Source: DATBDM01 sp036269915 (GTDB taxonomy: Bacteria > Actinomycetota > Thermoleophilia > Solirubrobacterales > Solirubrobacteraceae). From it: a DNA stretch of 23,902 bases. The position numbers and the translations under genes were made by a program. Shown here one piece after another: positions 6,740-13,011 of this stretch; within the stretch, counting starts at the first letter, position 1; the number at the start of each line of letters is the position of its first letter. A model generated the notes under the pieces. That model was not told where the DNA came from. It was given only the letters and a program-made list of their open reading frames with translations, and searched no databases. The DNA is taken from positions 1 through 23,902 of the forward strand of contig DATBDM010000176.1 of assembly GCA_036269915.1 (NCBI GenBank), written 5' to 3'.

Positions 6740-7897
6740 CTAGCCGGCGGCGGCGAGGTGCACCCCGGCGAAGTCGGCCGCGAGGTACGCCGGCAGGCCG
6801 TCGAGCCCGTACTCGTCGGCGTTGCGCCGCTGGCGCCGTTCGCCCGGATCCTCGGCGAGCGCGGCCGCGGCGTCGAGCTCCGCCGCGCAGCCGAGCGCGT
6901 CGGCAGCCGGCGCGCAGGCCTCGAGCGCTCGGCCGAGCACGTCGCGGACCGGAACGGCCCGTCCGCTGCGCGAGTCGATCAGTTGTGCGCGCATGCCGTC
7001 GCGCGAGGCGAGGAAGCGATTCTCGGCGATCACCTCGGCGACGCCCGCACTACGTCGCGAGCCGACGGCGTGGCGATGGGCCAGGCACTGGACGAGCGCC
7101 ACGAGCGCGGCGGTGTCCTCCGGCCGTGACTGGGCGTCCATGACCCGGACCTCGAGCGTGCCCAGGCGGGGCTGCAGGCGTGCGTCCCACCAGAGGAACC
7201 CCGGCCCCGGGATCGCACCGCTGCACACGAGCGGCTCGATCGCCCGGACGTAGTTGCCGTAGCTGCCGAAGTGCCCCGGGATGCCGACGCGGGGGAACAT
7301 CGAGAAGATCGGCGTGCGAACGGACGCGAACCCGGAGTCGGAGCCGCGCCAGTACGGCGAGTTGGCCGAGAGCGCCAGCACGAGCGGGAGGTCGGTGCGA
7401 AGCCCGTCGAGGGCGCGCACCGCGGTCTCGGCGTCGGGCATGGCGACATGGACGTGGAGGGCCATCGTCGGCTCGCGGTGCGCGAGCGTGCGCATCGAGC
7501 CCTCGATCAGCCGGTAGCGCGTCGTGGCGGTGACGGCGACCTGCGACCGGGTCGCGAGCGGGTGCGTGCCTGCTGCCGCCGCCCGCAGCGCGAGCCGGGT
7601 GGCGATCACCGTCGCCAGGCGCCGGCGGAGGTCGGCGAGCTCGGCCGCCGCCGAGCCGACGGTCGCATGCGGCGCCGTCCGCAGCTCGAGCACGCACGCG
7701 TGCGTCTCGGCGTCCGCGTGCTCGAGCAGGTCGGGGGGCAGCGCCCCGAGCACGTCGTCGATGCGGTTGGCCAGGGTCCAGTCGTGCGGATCGAGGAGCA
7801 TGAGCTCCTCCTCGATGCCGACCGACCACGGGACCTCGGCGGCGGCGTGGTTCCACTGCGCCCACGCGGGCCGGGCCATGGGGGATGTCGGGGCCAT
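6740..7897 (-). CDS. Carboxylate-amine ligase, GCS2 / YbdK family
   Basis: This 385-residue protein is close to the family's usual length of about 370. The N-terminus has the family start SVGIEEELMLLDPHDW. It continues with ELRTAPHATVGSAAAELADL, the ALHVHVAMPDAETAVRAL metal/ATP region, ALSANSPYWRGSDSGFASVR and LGTLEVRVMDAQSRPEDTAA. This is the glutamate-cysteine ligase type 2 fold, which joins a carboxylate to an amine using ATP. YbdK itself has weak glutamate-cysteine ligase activity, so the true substrate here is uncertain. ATG 7897 is chosen because the family motif starts about 25 residues later; ATG 7879 is possible, and neither has a clear Shine-Dalgarno. It is a single gene, with 93 bases to the divergent hypothetical gene. 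Confidence 0.92.
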   Translation of the reverse strand: MAPTSPMARPAWAQWNHAAAEVPWSVGIEEELMLLDPHDWTLANRIDDVLGALPPDLLEHADAETHACVLELRTAPHATVGSAAAELADLRRRLATVIATRLALRAAAAGTHPLATRSQVAVTATTRYRLIEGSMRTLAHREPTMALHVHVAMPDAETAVRALDGLRTDLPLVLALSANSPYWRGSDSGFASVRTPIFSMFPRVGIPGHFGSYGNYVRAIEPLVCSGAIPGPGFLWWDARLQPRLGTLEVRVMDAQSRPEDTAALVALVQCLAHRHAVGSRRSAGVAEVIAENRFLASRDGMRAQLIDSRSGRAVPVRDVLGRALEACAPAADALGCAAELDAAAALAEDPGERRQRRNADEYGLDGLPAYLAADFAGVHLAAAG

Positions 7898-7990
7898 CGG
7901 ATGGAAGTCTTGCGAGACGCGGCCGCCCGTGCCAGGTGGCTTGCATCCCCATCGCGGGTGGTGTCCGCGCAGTGACCACGCTCTGGCGCG

Positions 7991-8302
7991 GTGCAGGGCG
8001 GCGCCGCGATCCACACCAGTGGTCTGACCAACGACTTCGGGCAGGGGCACGGGGTGTTCCGCCTGGACCTCGAGGTGCGTGACGGCGAGATCTTCGGCTC
8101 GTCGGGGGTCGTCGGCGTGCCCGTCGCCGGCGGCGGGATCCCGGTGGGCCATCTCGCCGCGCTGTCGCTGCACCTCGCCTGCTTCGGCTGGGCGCTCGGC
8201 GCGCTCGCGCTCACGGCCGCCGCCGTCTTGAGCCTCAGGCGCCGGGACCTGCGGAAGGAGCGACGGCGGCGACGCCCACGAGGTTCCCCTGCGGATCGGT
8301 GA
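7991..8302 (+). CDS. Hypothetical small membrane-anchored protein
   Basis: I do not recognise this 103-residue frame. It has GC-rich third positions like its neighbours up to about 8255, so it looks coding. The N-terminal half is soluble (IHTSGLTNDFGQGHGVFRLD, then LEVRDGEIFG). One strong hydrophobic helix follows (about 58-80: LSLHLACFGWALGALALTAA), then a very basic tail (LRRRDLRKERRRRR), which suggests a C-terminal membrane anchor with the tail inside. The start is GTG 7991, and the frame is closed by a stop at 7973-7975. It overlaps the 3' end of the convergent VOC gene by 68 bases, and third-position bias is lost there. It could also be the tail of a decayed longer gene. Confidence 0.45.
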   Translation: MQGGAAIHTSGLTNDFGQGHGVFRLDLEVRDGEIFGSSGVVGVPVAGGGIPVGHLAALSLHLACFGWALGALALTAAAVLSLRRRDLRKERRRRRPRGSPADR

Positions 8303-8633
8303 AGTGGCCGACGACCAGGGCGCCTCCGGGTGCCTGGGCCGGACCCATGCGGCGCGTCCCGCCGAGCCGCTCGGCCTGCTCGAGGGCGGCCTCGACGTCC
8401 GGGACGCCGACGTAGAAGAGGGCGTGCGCGGCGTGAGCCGCCCCGCCGCCGACGCCACCGGGGATGCCACCCCTCTCGCCCGGCTCCACGAAGCCGTAGT
8501 CGCCCGCCTCCGAGACCGGCTCGGCGACCGGCCCGCTGGTGTCGAACGCCCAGCCGAAGAGCTCGCCGTAGTAGTCCCGGAGCCCCGCTGGGTCGCTCCC
8601 GATGATCTCGAAGTGCACGACCGGCTGTCCCAT
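8235..8633 (-). CDS. VOC-family (glyoxalase/bleomycin-resistance fold) protein
   Basis: This 132-residue single VOC unit has two beta-alpha-beta-beta-beta modules. Module 1 starts VVHFEIIGSDPAGLRDYYGE, then LFGW. Module 2 carries HALFYVGVPDVEAALEQAER and ends HFTDPQGNLVGV. This is the common stand-alone 'glyoxalase-like' type; many are annotated as PhnB/27-kDa-antigen-like and lack a proven substrate. ATG 8631-8633 has a perfect AAGGAGG Shine-Dalgarno 5 bases upstream, one of the few strong ones in the window. It is divergent from the HxlR regulator with an operator between them, so it is the likely regulated target. Confidence 0.9.
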   Translation of the reverse strand: MGQPVVHFEIIGSDPAGLRDYYGELFGWAFDTSGPVAEPVSEAGDYGFVEPGERGGIPGGVGGGAAHAAHALFYVGVPDVEAALEQAERLGGTRRMGPAQAPGGALVVGHFTDPQGNLVGVAAVAPSAGPGA

Positions 8634-8645
8634 GCTGCCTCCTTG

Positions 8646-8660
8646 GTTGTAAAGAACAAC
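8646..8660. promoter_or_regulatory. Operator GTTGT-N5-ACAAC between VOC and HxlR genes
   Basis: A perfect 5+5 inverted repeat, GTTGT AAAGA ACAAC, sits in the 50-base divergent gap. It overlaps the -35 of the hxlR promoter (TTGTAA 8647-8652) and lies just upstream of the VOC Shine-Dalgarno. HxlR regulators commonly bind short inverted repeats next to their own gene, so this is the natural site for autoregulation and control of the VOC gene. Confidence 0.6.
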
Positions 8661-8676
8661 GAGACAGTGGTAGTTT
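8647..8676 (+). promoter_or_regulatory. Promoter of the HxlR gene (TTGTAA-N18-TAGTTT)
   Basis: The -35-like TTGTAA is at 8647-8652, followed by an 18-base spacer and the -10 TAGTTT at 8671-8676. ATG 8684 follows after 7 bases, so the transcript would be leaderless or nearly so. The -35 is embedded in the GTTGT-N5-ACAAC repeat. Confidence 0.6.
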
Positions 8677-8683
8677 TGCACCG

Positions 8684-9304
8684 ATGTCCACGACGCGCAG
8701 CTACGGGGACGCCTGCGGCATCGCGCGGGCCCTCGACGTCGTCGGGGAGCGGTGGGCGCTGCTCGTGGTGCGCGAACTGCTGCTCGGGCCGCAGCGGTTC
8801 TCGGATCTGCGGCGCGCGCTGGCGCGGGCCAGCTCGAACATCGTCGCGGACCGGCTGCGCGAGCTCGAGGCTCGCGGCGTGGTCGCTCGCCGCACGCTGC
8901 CGCCGCCGGCCGCCTCGTCGGTCTACGAGCTGACCGCACGGGGTCGGGAGCTCGAGCCGATCGTGCTCGCGCTCGGCGGCTGGGGCATCGACGCGCCGCA
9001 CCCGCCGGGGCCCGAGACGCTCAGCGCCACCTCGGTCCTGCTCTTCCTGCGCGGCAGCGTGCGGCCGGCCGGCGACGCCGTCTATCGGGTCGAGCTCGAC
9101 GAGCGCGTCTGGACCGTCCGTGCGGCCGGCGGCGAGGTACACGTCGAGCCGGGCGAGCCGCCCGAGCCGGACGCGATCCTGCGCACCGACGCCGTGACCC
9201 TCAACGCCCTGCTCGAGGACGCCTCCGGGTTGGACGCGGCGATCGCGCGAGGCGACGTCGTCGCGTCGGGCGACATGTCCGCGCTGCGCGGGCTCATCCG
9301 ATAG
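8684..9304 (+). CDS. HxlR-family regulator fused to an SCP2-like domain
   Basis: The protein has 206 residues. Residues 1-95 form an HxlR winged helix: YGDACGIARALDVVGERWAL, LVVRELLLGPQRFSDLRRAL, NIVADRLRELEARGVV and YELTARGRELEPIVLALGGW. It keeps the conserved N-terminal Cys11 that in some HxlR members senses thiol-reactive compounds. Residues about 110-206 (TSVLLFLRGSVRP ... GLDAAIARGDVVASGDMSAL) resemble an SCP2/alkyl-sulfatase C-terminal lipid-binding fold. That pairing occurs in actinobacterial HxlR proteins about twice the minimal length, and it suggests a hydrophobic ligand. It probably controls itself and the divergent VOC gene. Confidence 0.9.
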   Translation: MSTTRSYGDACGIARALDVVGERWALLVVRELLLGPQRFSDLRRALARASSNIVADRLRELEARGVVARRTLPPPAASSVYELTARGRELEPIVLALGGWGIDAPHPPGPETLSATSVLLFLRGSVRPAGDAVYRVELDERVWTVRAAGGEVHVEPGEPPEPDAILRTDAVTLNALLEDASGLDAAIARGDVVASGDMSALRGLIR

Positions 9305-9311
9305 CGGCTCG

Positions 9312-9345
9312 TCCTCCACGCCCGGAGGATCCTCGGGTTCGGGCG
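9312..9345. terminator. Putative bidirectional terminator hairpins
   Basis: The 41-base gap between the convergent HxlR and SnoaL-like genes is almost all hairpin. One stem is TCCTCC-N6-GGAGGA (9312-9329). An alternative is CGCCCG (9319-9324) with CGGGCG (9340-9345) around the palindrome GAGGATCCTC. There is no U-tract, as is common for high-GC terminators. Confidence 0.45.
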
Positions 9346-9768
9346 TCAGGCCTCGCCGGCCATCCGGCGGACGGCGGCATCGATGCCCGCGCCGGACTGC
9401 TCGACCGGCTCGACGTAGAGCCGCGCCCACTGGACGCGGCCCTCGGCGATGCCGCACACCATGACGCCCGCGTCGTCGAGGGCGGTCCCGTCGTCGCGCG
9501 TGCCCCGCCAGCGCCACTCGCTCCATTCCACGTCGCCGACGGCGTCCGCGCGGACGAGCTCCGCGCTGAAGTCCGGGACGCTGGCGAAGATCGACGACCA
9601 GTTGCGGCGGACCTGCTCGCGCCCTCGGAACGCCCGATCGGGATGGGCGGGTTGCGCGCTGTCGTAGTCCTCCGCGAAGCAGTCGGCGAACGCGTCGGCG
9701 TCGTGCGCGTTCATCGCGGCCGCGATCCGCTCCACGACGAGCGAGCCGGGTGCGGGATCGTCGCTCAT
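9346..9768 (-). CDS. SnoaL-like / NTF2-fold protein
   Basis: This 140-residue protein is the standard size for the SnoaL/NTF2-like fold. Helix 1 is VVERIAAAMNAHDADAFADC, followed by FAEDY, then the motif FRGREQVRRNWSSIFASVPD. It continues with the strands WSEWRWRGTRDDGT and VMVCGIAEGRVQWARLYVEP. Such proteins include polyketide cyclases, ketosteroid-isomerase-like enzymes and many non-enzymatic ones; I cannot assign a substrate. ATG 9766-9768 follows the upstream VOC stop by 12 bases, with GAGGA about 10 bases upstream, so the two genes form an operon. Confidence 0.88.
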   Translation of the reverse strand: MSDDPAPGSLVVERIAAAMNAHDADAFADCFAEDYDSAQPAHPDRAFRGREQVRRNWSSIFASVPDFSAELVRADAVGDVEWSEWRWRGTRDDGTALDDAGVMVCGIAEGRVQWARLYVEPVEQSGAGIDAAVRRMAGEA

Positions 9769-9780
9769 GACACGACGTCC

Positions 9781-10698
9781 TCAGCCGACCGCCAGCACCA
9801 GCGCGTTGCCCGACGGGTCGCGGACCTGCGGGTCCGGGTCCTCGCGCTCGGGCTCCACGCCGGCGCGCGAGAGTCGCTCGAGCGCGCGGTCGCGCTCGGC
9901 GCCGTCGGGCAGGACGATCGTCGCGTGGCGCAGCGCGGCCGTGCCGGGCGGGGGCGGGGTGGCGCCCGCGCTCTCCCACGTGTTCGCGCCGACGTGGTGG
10001 TGATAGCCGCCGGCGCCCAGGAACGCCGCCTGCGCGCCGAGCGCCGCCATCAGCCCGAAGCCGAGCACGTCGCGGTAGAACCGCACCGTCCCCGGGATGT
10101 CGGCGACCTTCAGGTGCACGTGCCCCATGGTGGTGTCCGCCGGGAGCCCCTGCCAGGGATCGCTGCGAGGGTCCTCGAGCTCGCCGAGCAGGTTCTCGAC
10201 GTCGAGCCGCTGCGTCGTCATCCGCGCCGCGACCTGGCCCGCCCAGTGCTCCCGCGGGCGGTCCCGGTAGATCTCGATCCCGTGCCCGTCGGGGTCCGAC
10301 AGGTAGAGCGCCTCGCTGACGAAGTGGTCGGAGAGCCCGACGAGCGGGACCTGGTCGCGGGCGGCGTGGGCGAGCCAGCTCGCCAGCGCGCGCCGCTCCG
10401 GCACCAGCAGCGCGAGGTGGTAGAGGCCGCAGAAGCCGGCCGCGGGCTCCGCGCCGGGCTCTTCGACGAGGACGACGAGGGCATGCCCGTCGGTGCCGAG
10501 CGAGGCGGTGCCGGCATCGCGGCCCAGCAACTCGAGGCCGATGGCCTGCTCGTAGTAGGCCACCGAGCGCCCGAGGTCGGCCACGGTCAGGTGCACCGCG
10601 CCGAGCGCCGTGTCCGGCGCGAGCTCCGCGTCCAGGGCGAGGCCGGCGGCCTCCAGCTCCTCCGGGTCCGGCGGACCGGTGGGCGATCGCTCGGCCAT
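9781..10698 (-). CDS. Two-module VOC protein, catechol-2,3-dioxygenase (CatE)-like
   Basis: This 305-residue protein has two VOC units. The N-terminal unit (about 33-165) has His36 (GAVHLTVADLGRSVAYYEQA), a second His in GLYHLALLVPER, and Glu in DPDGHGIEIYRDRP. The C-terminal unit (about 195-305) has MGHVHLKVADIPGTVRFYRD and GGYHHHVGANTW, but ends VRDPSGNALVLAVG, with no Glu at the expected third-ligand position. The length and two-unit layout resemble CatE/YfiE-type extradiol dioxygenases. If metal binding needs the full facial triad, only the N-terminal unit has it, so dioxygenase activity is unproven. The start is ATG 10696-10698, 7 bases after a TACGAT -10. It is first in an operon with the SnoaL-like gene. 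Confidence 0.85.
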   Translation of the reverse strand: MAERSPTGPPDPEELEAAGLALDAELAPDTALGAVHLTVADLGRSVAYYEQAIGLELLGRDAGTASLGTDGHALVVLVEEPGAEPAAGFCGLYHLALLVPERRALASWLAHAARDQVPLVGLSDHFVSEALYLSDPDGHGIEIYRDRPREHWAGQVAARMTTQRLDVENLLGELEDPRSDPWQGLPADTTMGHVHLKVADIPGTVRFYRDVLGFGLMAALGAQAAFLGAGGYHHHVGANTWESAGATPPPPGTAALRHATIVLPDGAERDRALERLSRAGVEPEREDPDPQVRDPSGNALVLAVG

Positions 10699-10705
10699 GC
10701 CCGGG

Positions 10706-10711
10706 ATCGTA
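10706..10711 (-). promoter_or_regulatory. -10 hexamer TACGAT for the VOC/SnoaL operon
   Basis: On the minus strand TACGAT lies 7 bases before ATG 10698, so the operon transcript is probably leaderless. A longer frame upstream of this ATG exists but would start before the promoter. The -35 is not clear. Confidence 0.5.
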
Positions 10712-10799
10712 CCCCTGGGGAGATCCCGACGGCCAGGGACGGGGGACAGCCCCAGCACGGCGGGCGGTCAGCTCCATCGCCGCGCTCGGCTGCCGCGCC

Positions 10800-10805
10800 T
10801 ACCGT
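10800..10805 (+). promoter_or_regulatory. -10 hexamer TACCGT for the GIN-domain lipoprotein
   Basis: TACCGT lies exactly 6 bases before ATG 10812, the same geometry as at 2582, 6199 and 14460. No Shine-Dalgarno precedes the ATG. The -35 is not recognisable. Confidence 0.5.
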
Positions 10806-10811
10806 CGGGAC

Positions 10812-11405
10812 ATGCTCTCCCCGCGGCCCCTCATCCCGTTCCTCGCCGCCGGCGTCGTCGCCGTCGCGATCGCCGGCTGCGCCATCGGCGACGACGGCCC
10901 GCGCGTCTCGCAGACGCGCGACGTCGCCGGCTTCACGCGCGTCGACAACCAGGGCTCCGTCGATCTCCGGTTGCACGCCGGCGAACCGCAGCGCGTGCTG
11001 GTGCTGGCCGGCGAGAAGGTGATCGACGACGTCCGGACCGAGGTGCGCGACGGCACGCTTCACGTCAGCTTCGACCACCACGGCTTCGGCGGCGGCGACG
11101 TCGCGGTGGAGGCCACCGTCCGCCGCCTGGCCGTCGTCGAGGCGTCGGGCTCGGGCGACGTCGACGCCGACGGCGTCGACGCGGGTTCGCTCGACGTCCG
11201 CTCCGACGGCTCCGCGGACATCGCCGTCCAGGGCGCCGCGCGGCAGCTGACGCTCGACCTCAGCGGCTCGGGCGACGCCGACCTCGGCGACCTCGACGTG
11301 CGCGACGCGCAGGTGACGATCAGCGGGTCGGGCGATGCCGTGCTGCGGGCCGACCGCCTGGCTCAGCAGGTCGACGGCTCCGGAGAGCTCCGCCGCGCCC
11401 AGTGA
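10812..11405 (+). CDS. GIN-domain (DUF2807) lipoprotein
   Basis: The 197-residue product starts with a lipoprotein signal. After MLSPRPLIP come the hydrophobic FLAAGVVAVAIAG and the lipobox Cys at about 23 (IAGC). The mature part is a beta-helix-like GIN/DUF2807 domain built from repeated strands: VDNQGSVDLRLHAGEPQRVL, VEASGSGDVDADGV, LDLSGSGDADLGDL and VTISGSGDAVLRAD. The recurring SGSGD turn is the family hallmark. GIN-domain proteins are usually exported and anchored, sometimes as adhesin-like or stress-related envelope proteins; no biochemical function is known. Strongly acidic composition suggests Ca2+ could bind, but that is inference. Confidence 0.9.
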   Translation: MLSPRPLIPFLAAGVVAVAIAGCAIGDDGPRVSQTRDVAGFTRVDNQGSVDLRLHAGEPQRVLVLAGEKVIDDVRTEVRDGTLHVSFDHHGFGGGDVAVEATVRRLAVVEASGSGDVDADGVDAGSLDVRSDGSADIAVQGAARQLTLDLSGSGDADLGDLDVRDAQVTISGSGDAVLRADRLAQQVDGSGELRRAQ

Positions 11406-11409
11406 CCTC

Positions 11410-11438
11410 GTGACAGATGCGACGGCCGGGCATAGCCT
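11410..11438 (+). promoter_or_regulatory. Promoter GTGACA-N17-TAGCCT
   Basis: GTGACA (11410-11415, five of six matches to TTGACA), an exact 17-base spacer and TAGCCT (11433-11438) form one of the best sigma-70-type promoters in the window. It ends 8 bases before ATG 11447 of a 10-codon ORF. The predicted RNA would begin 1-2 bases before that ATG. Confidence 0.6.
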
Positions 11439-11446
11439 TCCAAGGC

Positions 11447-11479
11447 ATGTTCGACCGTGTGAAGGGCCTTTGCGCATGA
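11447..11479 (+). CDS. Candidate 10-residue leader peptide coupled to the next gene
   Basis: The ORF encodes MFDRVKGLCA and stops at TGA 11477-11479. The stop overlaps the ATG of the next gene (ATGA). It begins 8 bases after a good -10, so it would be the first ORF on a near-leaderless RNA. Its own sequence contains AAGGG (11462-11466), placed as a Shine-Dalgarno for the downstream ATG. It is the second such arrangement in the window, after 6211-6261. Confidence 0.45.
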   Translation: MFDRVKGLCA

Positions 11480-12303
11480 CCGCGGTCCACAGCACGCTGC
11501 CGGACCCGCTGACCCGAGCCGTCGACGCCGTGCTGAGCGCCGCGGGCGTCGAGCACGTCGCCCACGGCGACGGCGATCCGGTCGGCGCCGCCGAGCGGGC
11601 GGCGGGCGACAACGACGCGATTGCGCTGATCGGGCCGTTCCGCTCCCGCGACGTGGCCGATGCCGTCGCGGCGACCGCGCCCGCCGGGTTGCCGCTGCTC
11701 GCACCGGTCGCCACGTGGGCGGGGGTGACGCGCGACGACGAGCCGGGCTGCGACGACGACCCCGCGGACCACCGCGGCACCGTCCTGCGCATCGTCGCCC
11801 GCGACACGGTGGTCGCCCGGCGGATCGCCGCCGACCTCGTGGCGCGGGAGCAGCGGGCGTTCGTGGTCGCCGGCGATCACGAGTACGGGCTGCAGCTCGA
11901 CGGCCAGCTGCGCCTCGCCGGCCTGCCGCGGAGCGCCGATCCGGCCGACGCCGACGTCGTCGTGCTCGCGGGACTCGCCGGCGAGCCGGAGGTCGAGCGC
12001 GCGGCGGCGCTCGCCCCATTGCCGATCGTCGCCTTCGACGGCATCCAGGGCGCCGCCCTCGAGGGCGACGTCTCGGTCGCGCTGCCGTTCGCGCCCGACG
12101 GCGGCGAGCTCGAGGGGGCGGCACGCCGCGCGGCGGAGCTCGTCGTCGCCGCCGTGCGGACGGGCGCCGCGGATCGCGGCGCGCTGCTCGAGGCCGTCCG
12201 CACTCTCGGGCCGTTCGACGAGCACGGCGATCCGGTCGACCCGCCGGTCTGGCTCTGGCGTGCCGGAGGCGACTGGCACCTGGTCGCGCACCGCCCGCTG
12301 TGA
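11476..12303 (+). CDS. Periplasmic-binding-fold protein without export signal
   Basis: This 275-residue protein resembles the ABC branched-chain amino-acid (LivJ/Peripla_BP) fold. IALIGPFRSRDVADAVAATA and LPLLAPVATWAGVTRDDEPG match the ligand-site 'iGP.rS' and 'isP.atw.g' stretches. VLRIVARDTVVARRIAADLV, then FVVAGDHEYGLQLDGQLRLA, matches the domain-2 entry. ADVVVLAGLAGEPEVERAAA follows. It is shorter than true binding proteins (about 350-400) and has no signal peptide, lipobox or transmembrane helix, and no transporter gene is nearby. It therefore looks like a cytosolic ligand sensor or a derived family; the ligand is unknown. Its start overlaps the leader ORF (ATGA). Confidence 0.7.
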   Translation: MTAVHSTLPDPLTRAVDAVLSAAGVEHVAHGDGDPVGAAERAAGDNDAIALIGPFRSRDVADAVAATAPAGLPLLAPVATWAGVTRDDEPGCDDDPADHRGTVLRIVARDTVVARRIAADLVAREQRAFVVAGDHEYGLQLDGQLRLAGLPRSADPADADVVVLAGLAGEPEVERAAALAPLPIVAFDGIQGAALEGDVSVALPFAPDGGELEGAARRAAELVVAAVRTGAADRGALLEAVRTLGPFDEHGDPVDPPVWLWRAGGDWHLVAHRPL

Positions 12304-12306
12304 GCC

Positions 12307-13005
12307 TCAGGCGATCGGGTCGCGGAGCAGTTCGGCGAGGATGACCGCGTAGGTGACGACGGCCTCGTCGTGCGTGATCTTCGGAACCTCGAGCGTCACG
12401 CACGGCGTGCCGCGCTCGCGCGCCCAGCGATCGAGCACCCCGGGGGTGTCGTAGGTCACGTGGGCGATGCGGCGCAGGCCGGTGCGGGCGACGAGCGCCT
12501 CGCCGAGCGGCGTGGGCTCGGGCTCGATGATCGCGCCGATCGGGGCGTGGACCGACAGGAGCCAGCGCGGGCGGAGCCGCTCGATCAGCGCCATCAGCGC
12601 GACGGTCTCGGGCTCGGAGGCGGGCGCCTCGCCGGTCGAGAGCTCGACGACCTGGCGCGTCTCGCTGCTCCAGTGGCTGAGCACGGTGCCGGACCTCCAG
12701 TCGCTCGTCGGGAAGTTGCGGTTGAGGTCGACGCCGGCGGCGTTGCCGCGCGTGCCGAGCAGGACGCCGTCCGGGTTCGTCGCCAGCACCGCCGCGCAGC
12801 GCAGCTCTCCCGCCGCGACCGTGCGCAGCGCCGCCGACAGCGCGATCGTCGACTCGCTCTCGTTGCCGTGGATGGCGGCGATCAGCAGCGGCGTGCCCGG
12901 CGCGAGCGGCCCGATCACCTCGAGCGCCCGCCCGCCGCGCGTCGTCCCGTAGCGCTCGGCGCGATGGCGGAGCCGACCGCGGTCGGGCAGCGGGACGTCG
13001 GCCAT
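12307..13005 (-). CDS. M14-family zinc carboxypeptidase, MpaA-like murein peptide amidase
   Basis: This 232-residue protein is the size of MpaA, which cleaves the gamma-D-Glu-diaminopimelate bond in recycled murein tripeptide. The zinc motif is IAAIHGNESEST (His46, Glu49). It is followed by ATNPDGVLLGTRGNAAGVDL, then NRNFPTSDW, which matches the 'NPDG...G.DLNRNFP' signature. LLSVHAPIGA supplies the third ligand His, and VTLEVPKITHDEAV carries the catalytic Glu. There is no signal peptide, consistent with cytosolic murein recycling. It starts 6 bases after the DHA2 transporter stop on the same strand, so it is probably the second gene of that operon. It ends 3 bases from the convergent binding-fold gene. 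Confidence 0.85.
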   Translation of the reverse strand: MADVPLPDRGRLRHRAERYGTTRGGRALEVIGPLAPGTPLLIAAIHGNESESTIALSAALRTVAAGELRCAAVLATNPDGVLLGTRGNAAGVDLNRNFPTSDWRSGTVLSHWSSETRQVVELSTGEAPASEPETVALMALIERLRPRWLLSVHAPIGAIIEPEPTPLGEALVARTGLRRIAHVTYDTPGVLDRWARERGTPCVTLEVPKITHDEAVVTYAVILAELLRDPIA

Positions 13006-13011
13006 GCCCCG

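Noticed and set aside
6740..10777. A stop-free minus-strand frame of about 1345 codons across five genes
   Set aside because: It is the ligase gene frame extended backwards through antisense or shifted frames of other genes. Its upstream translation is Arg/Pro/Ala-rich with no domain. The real start is near 7897.
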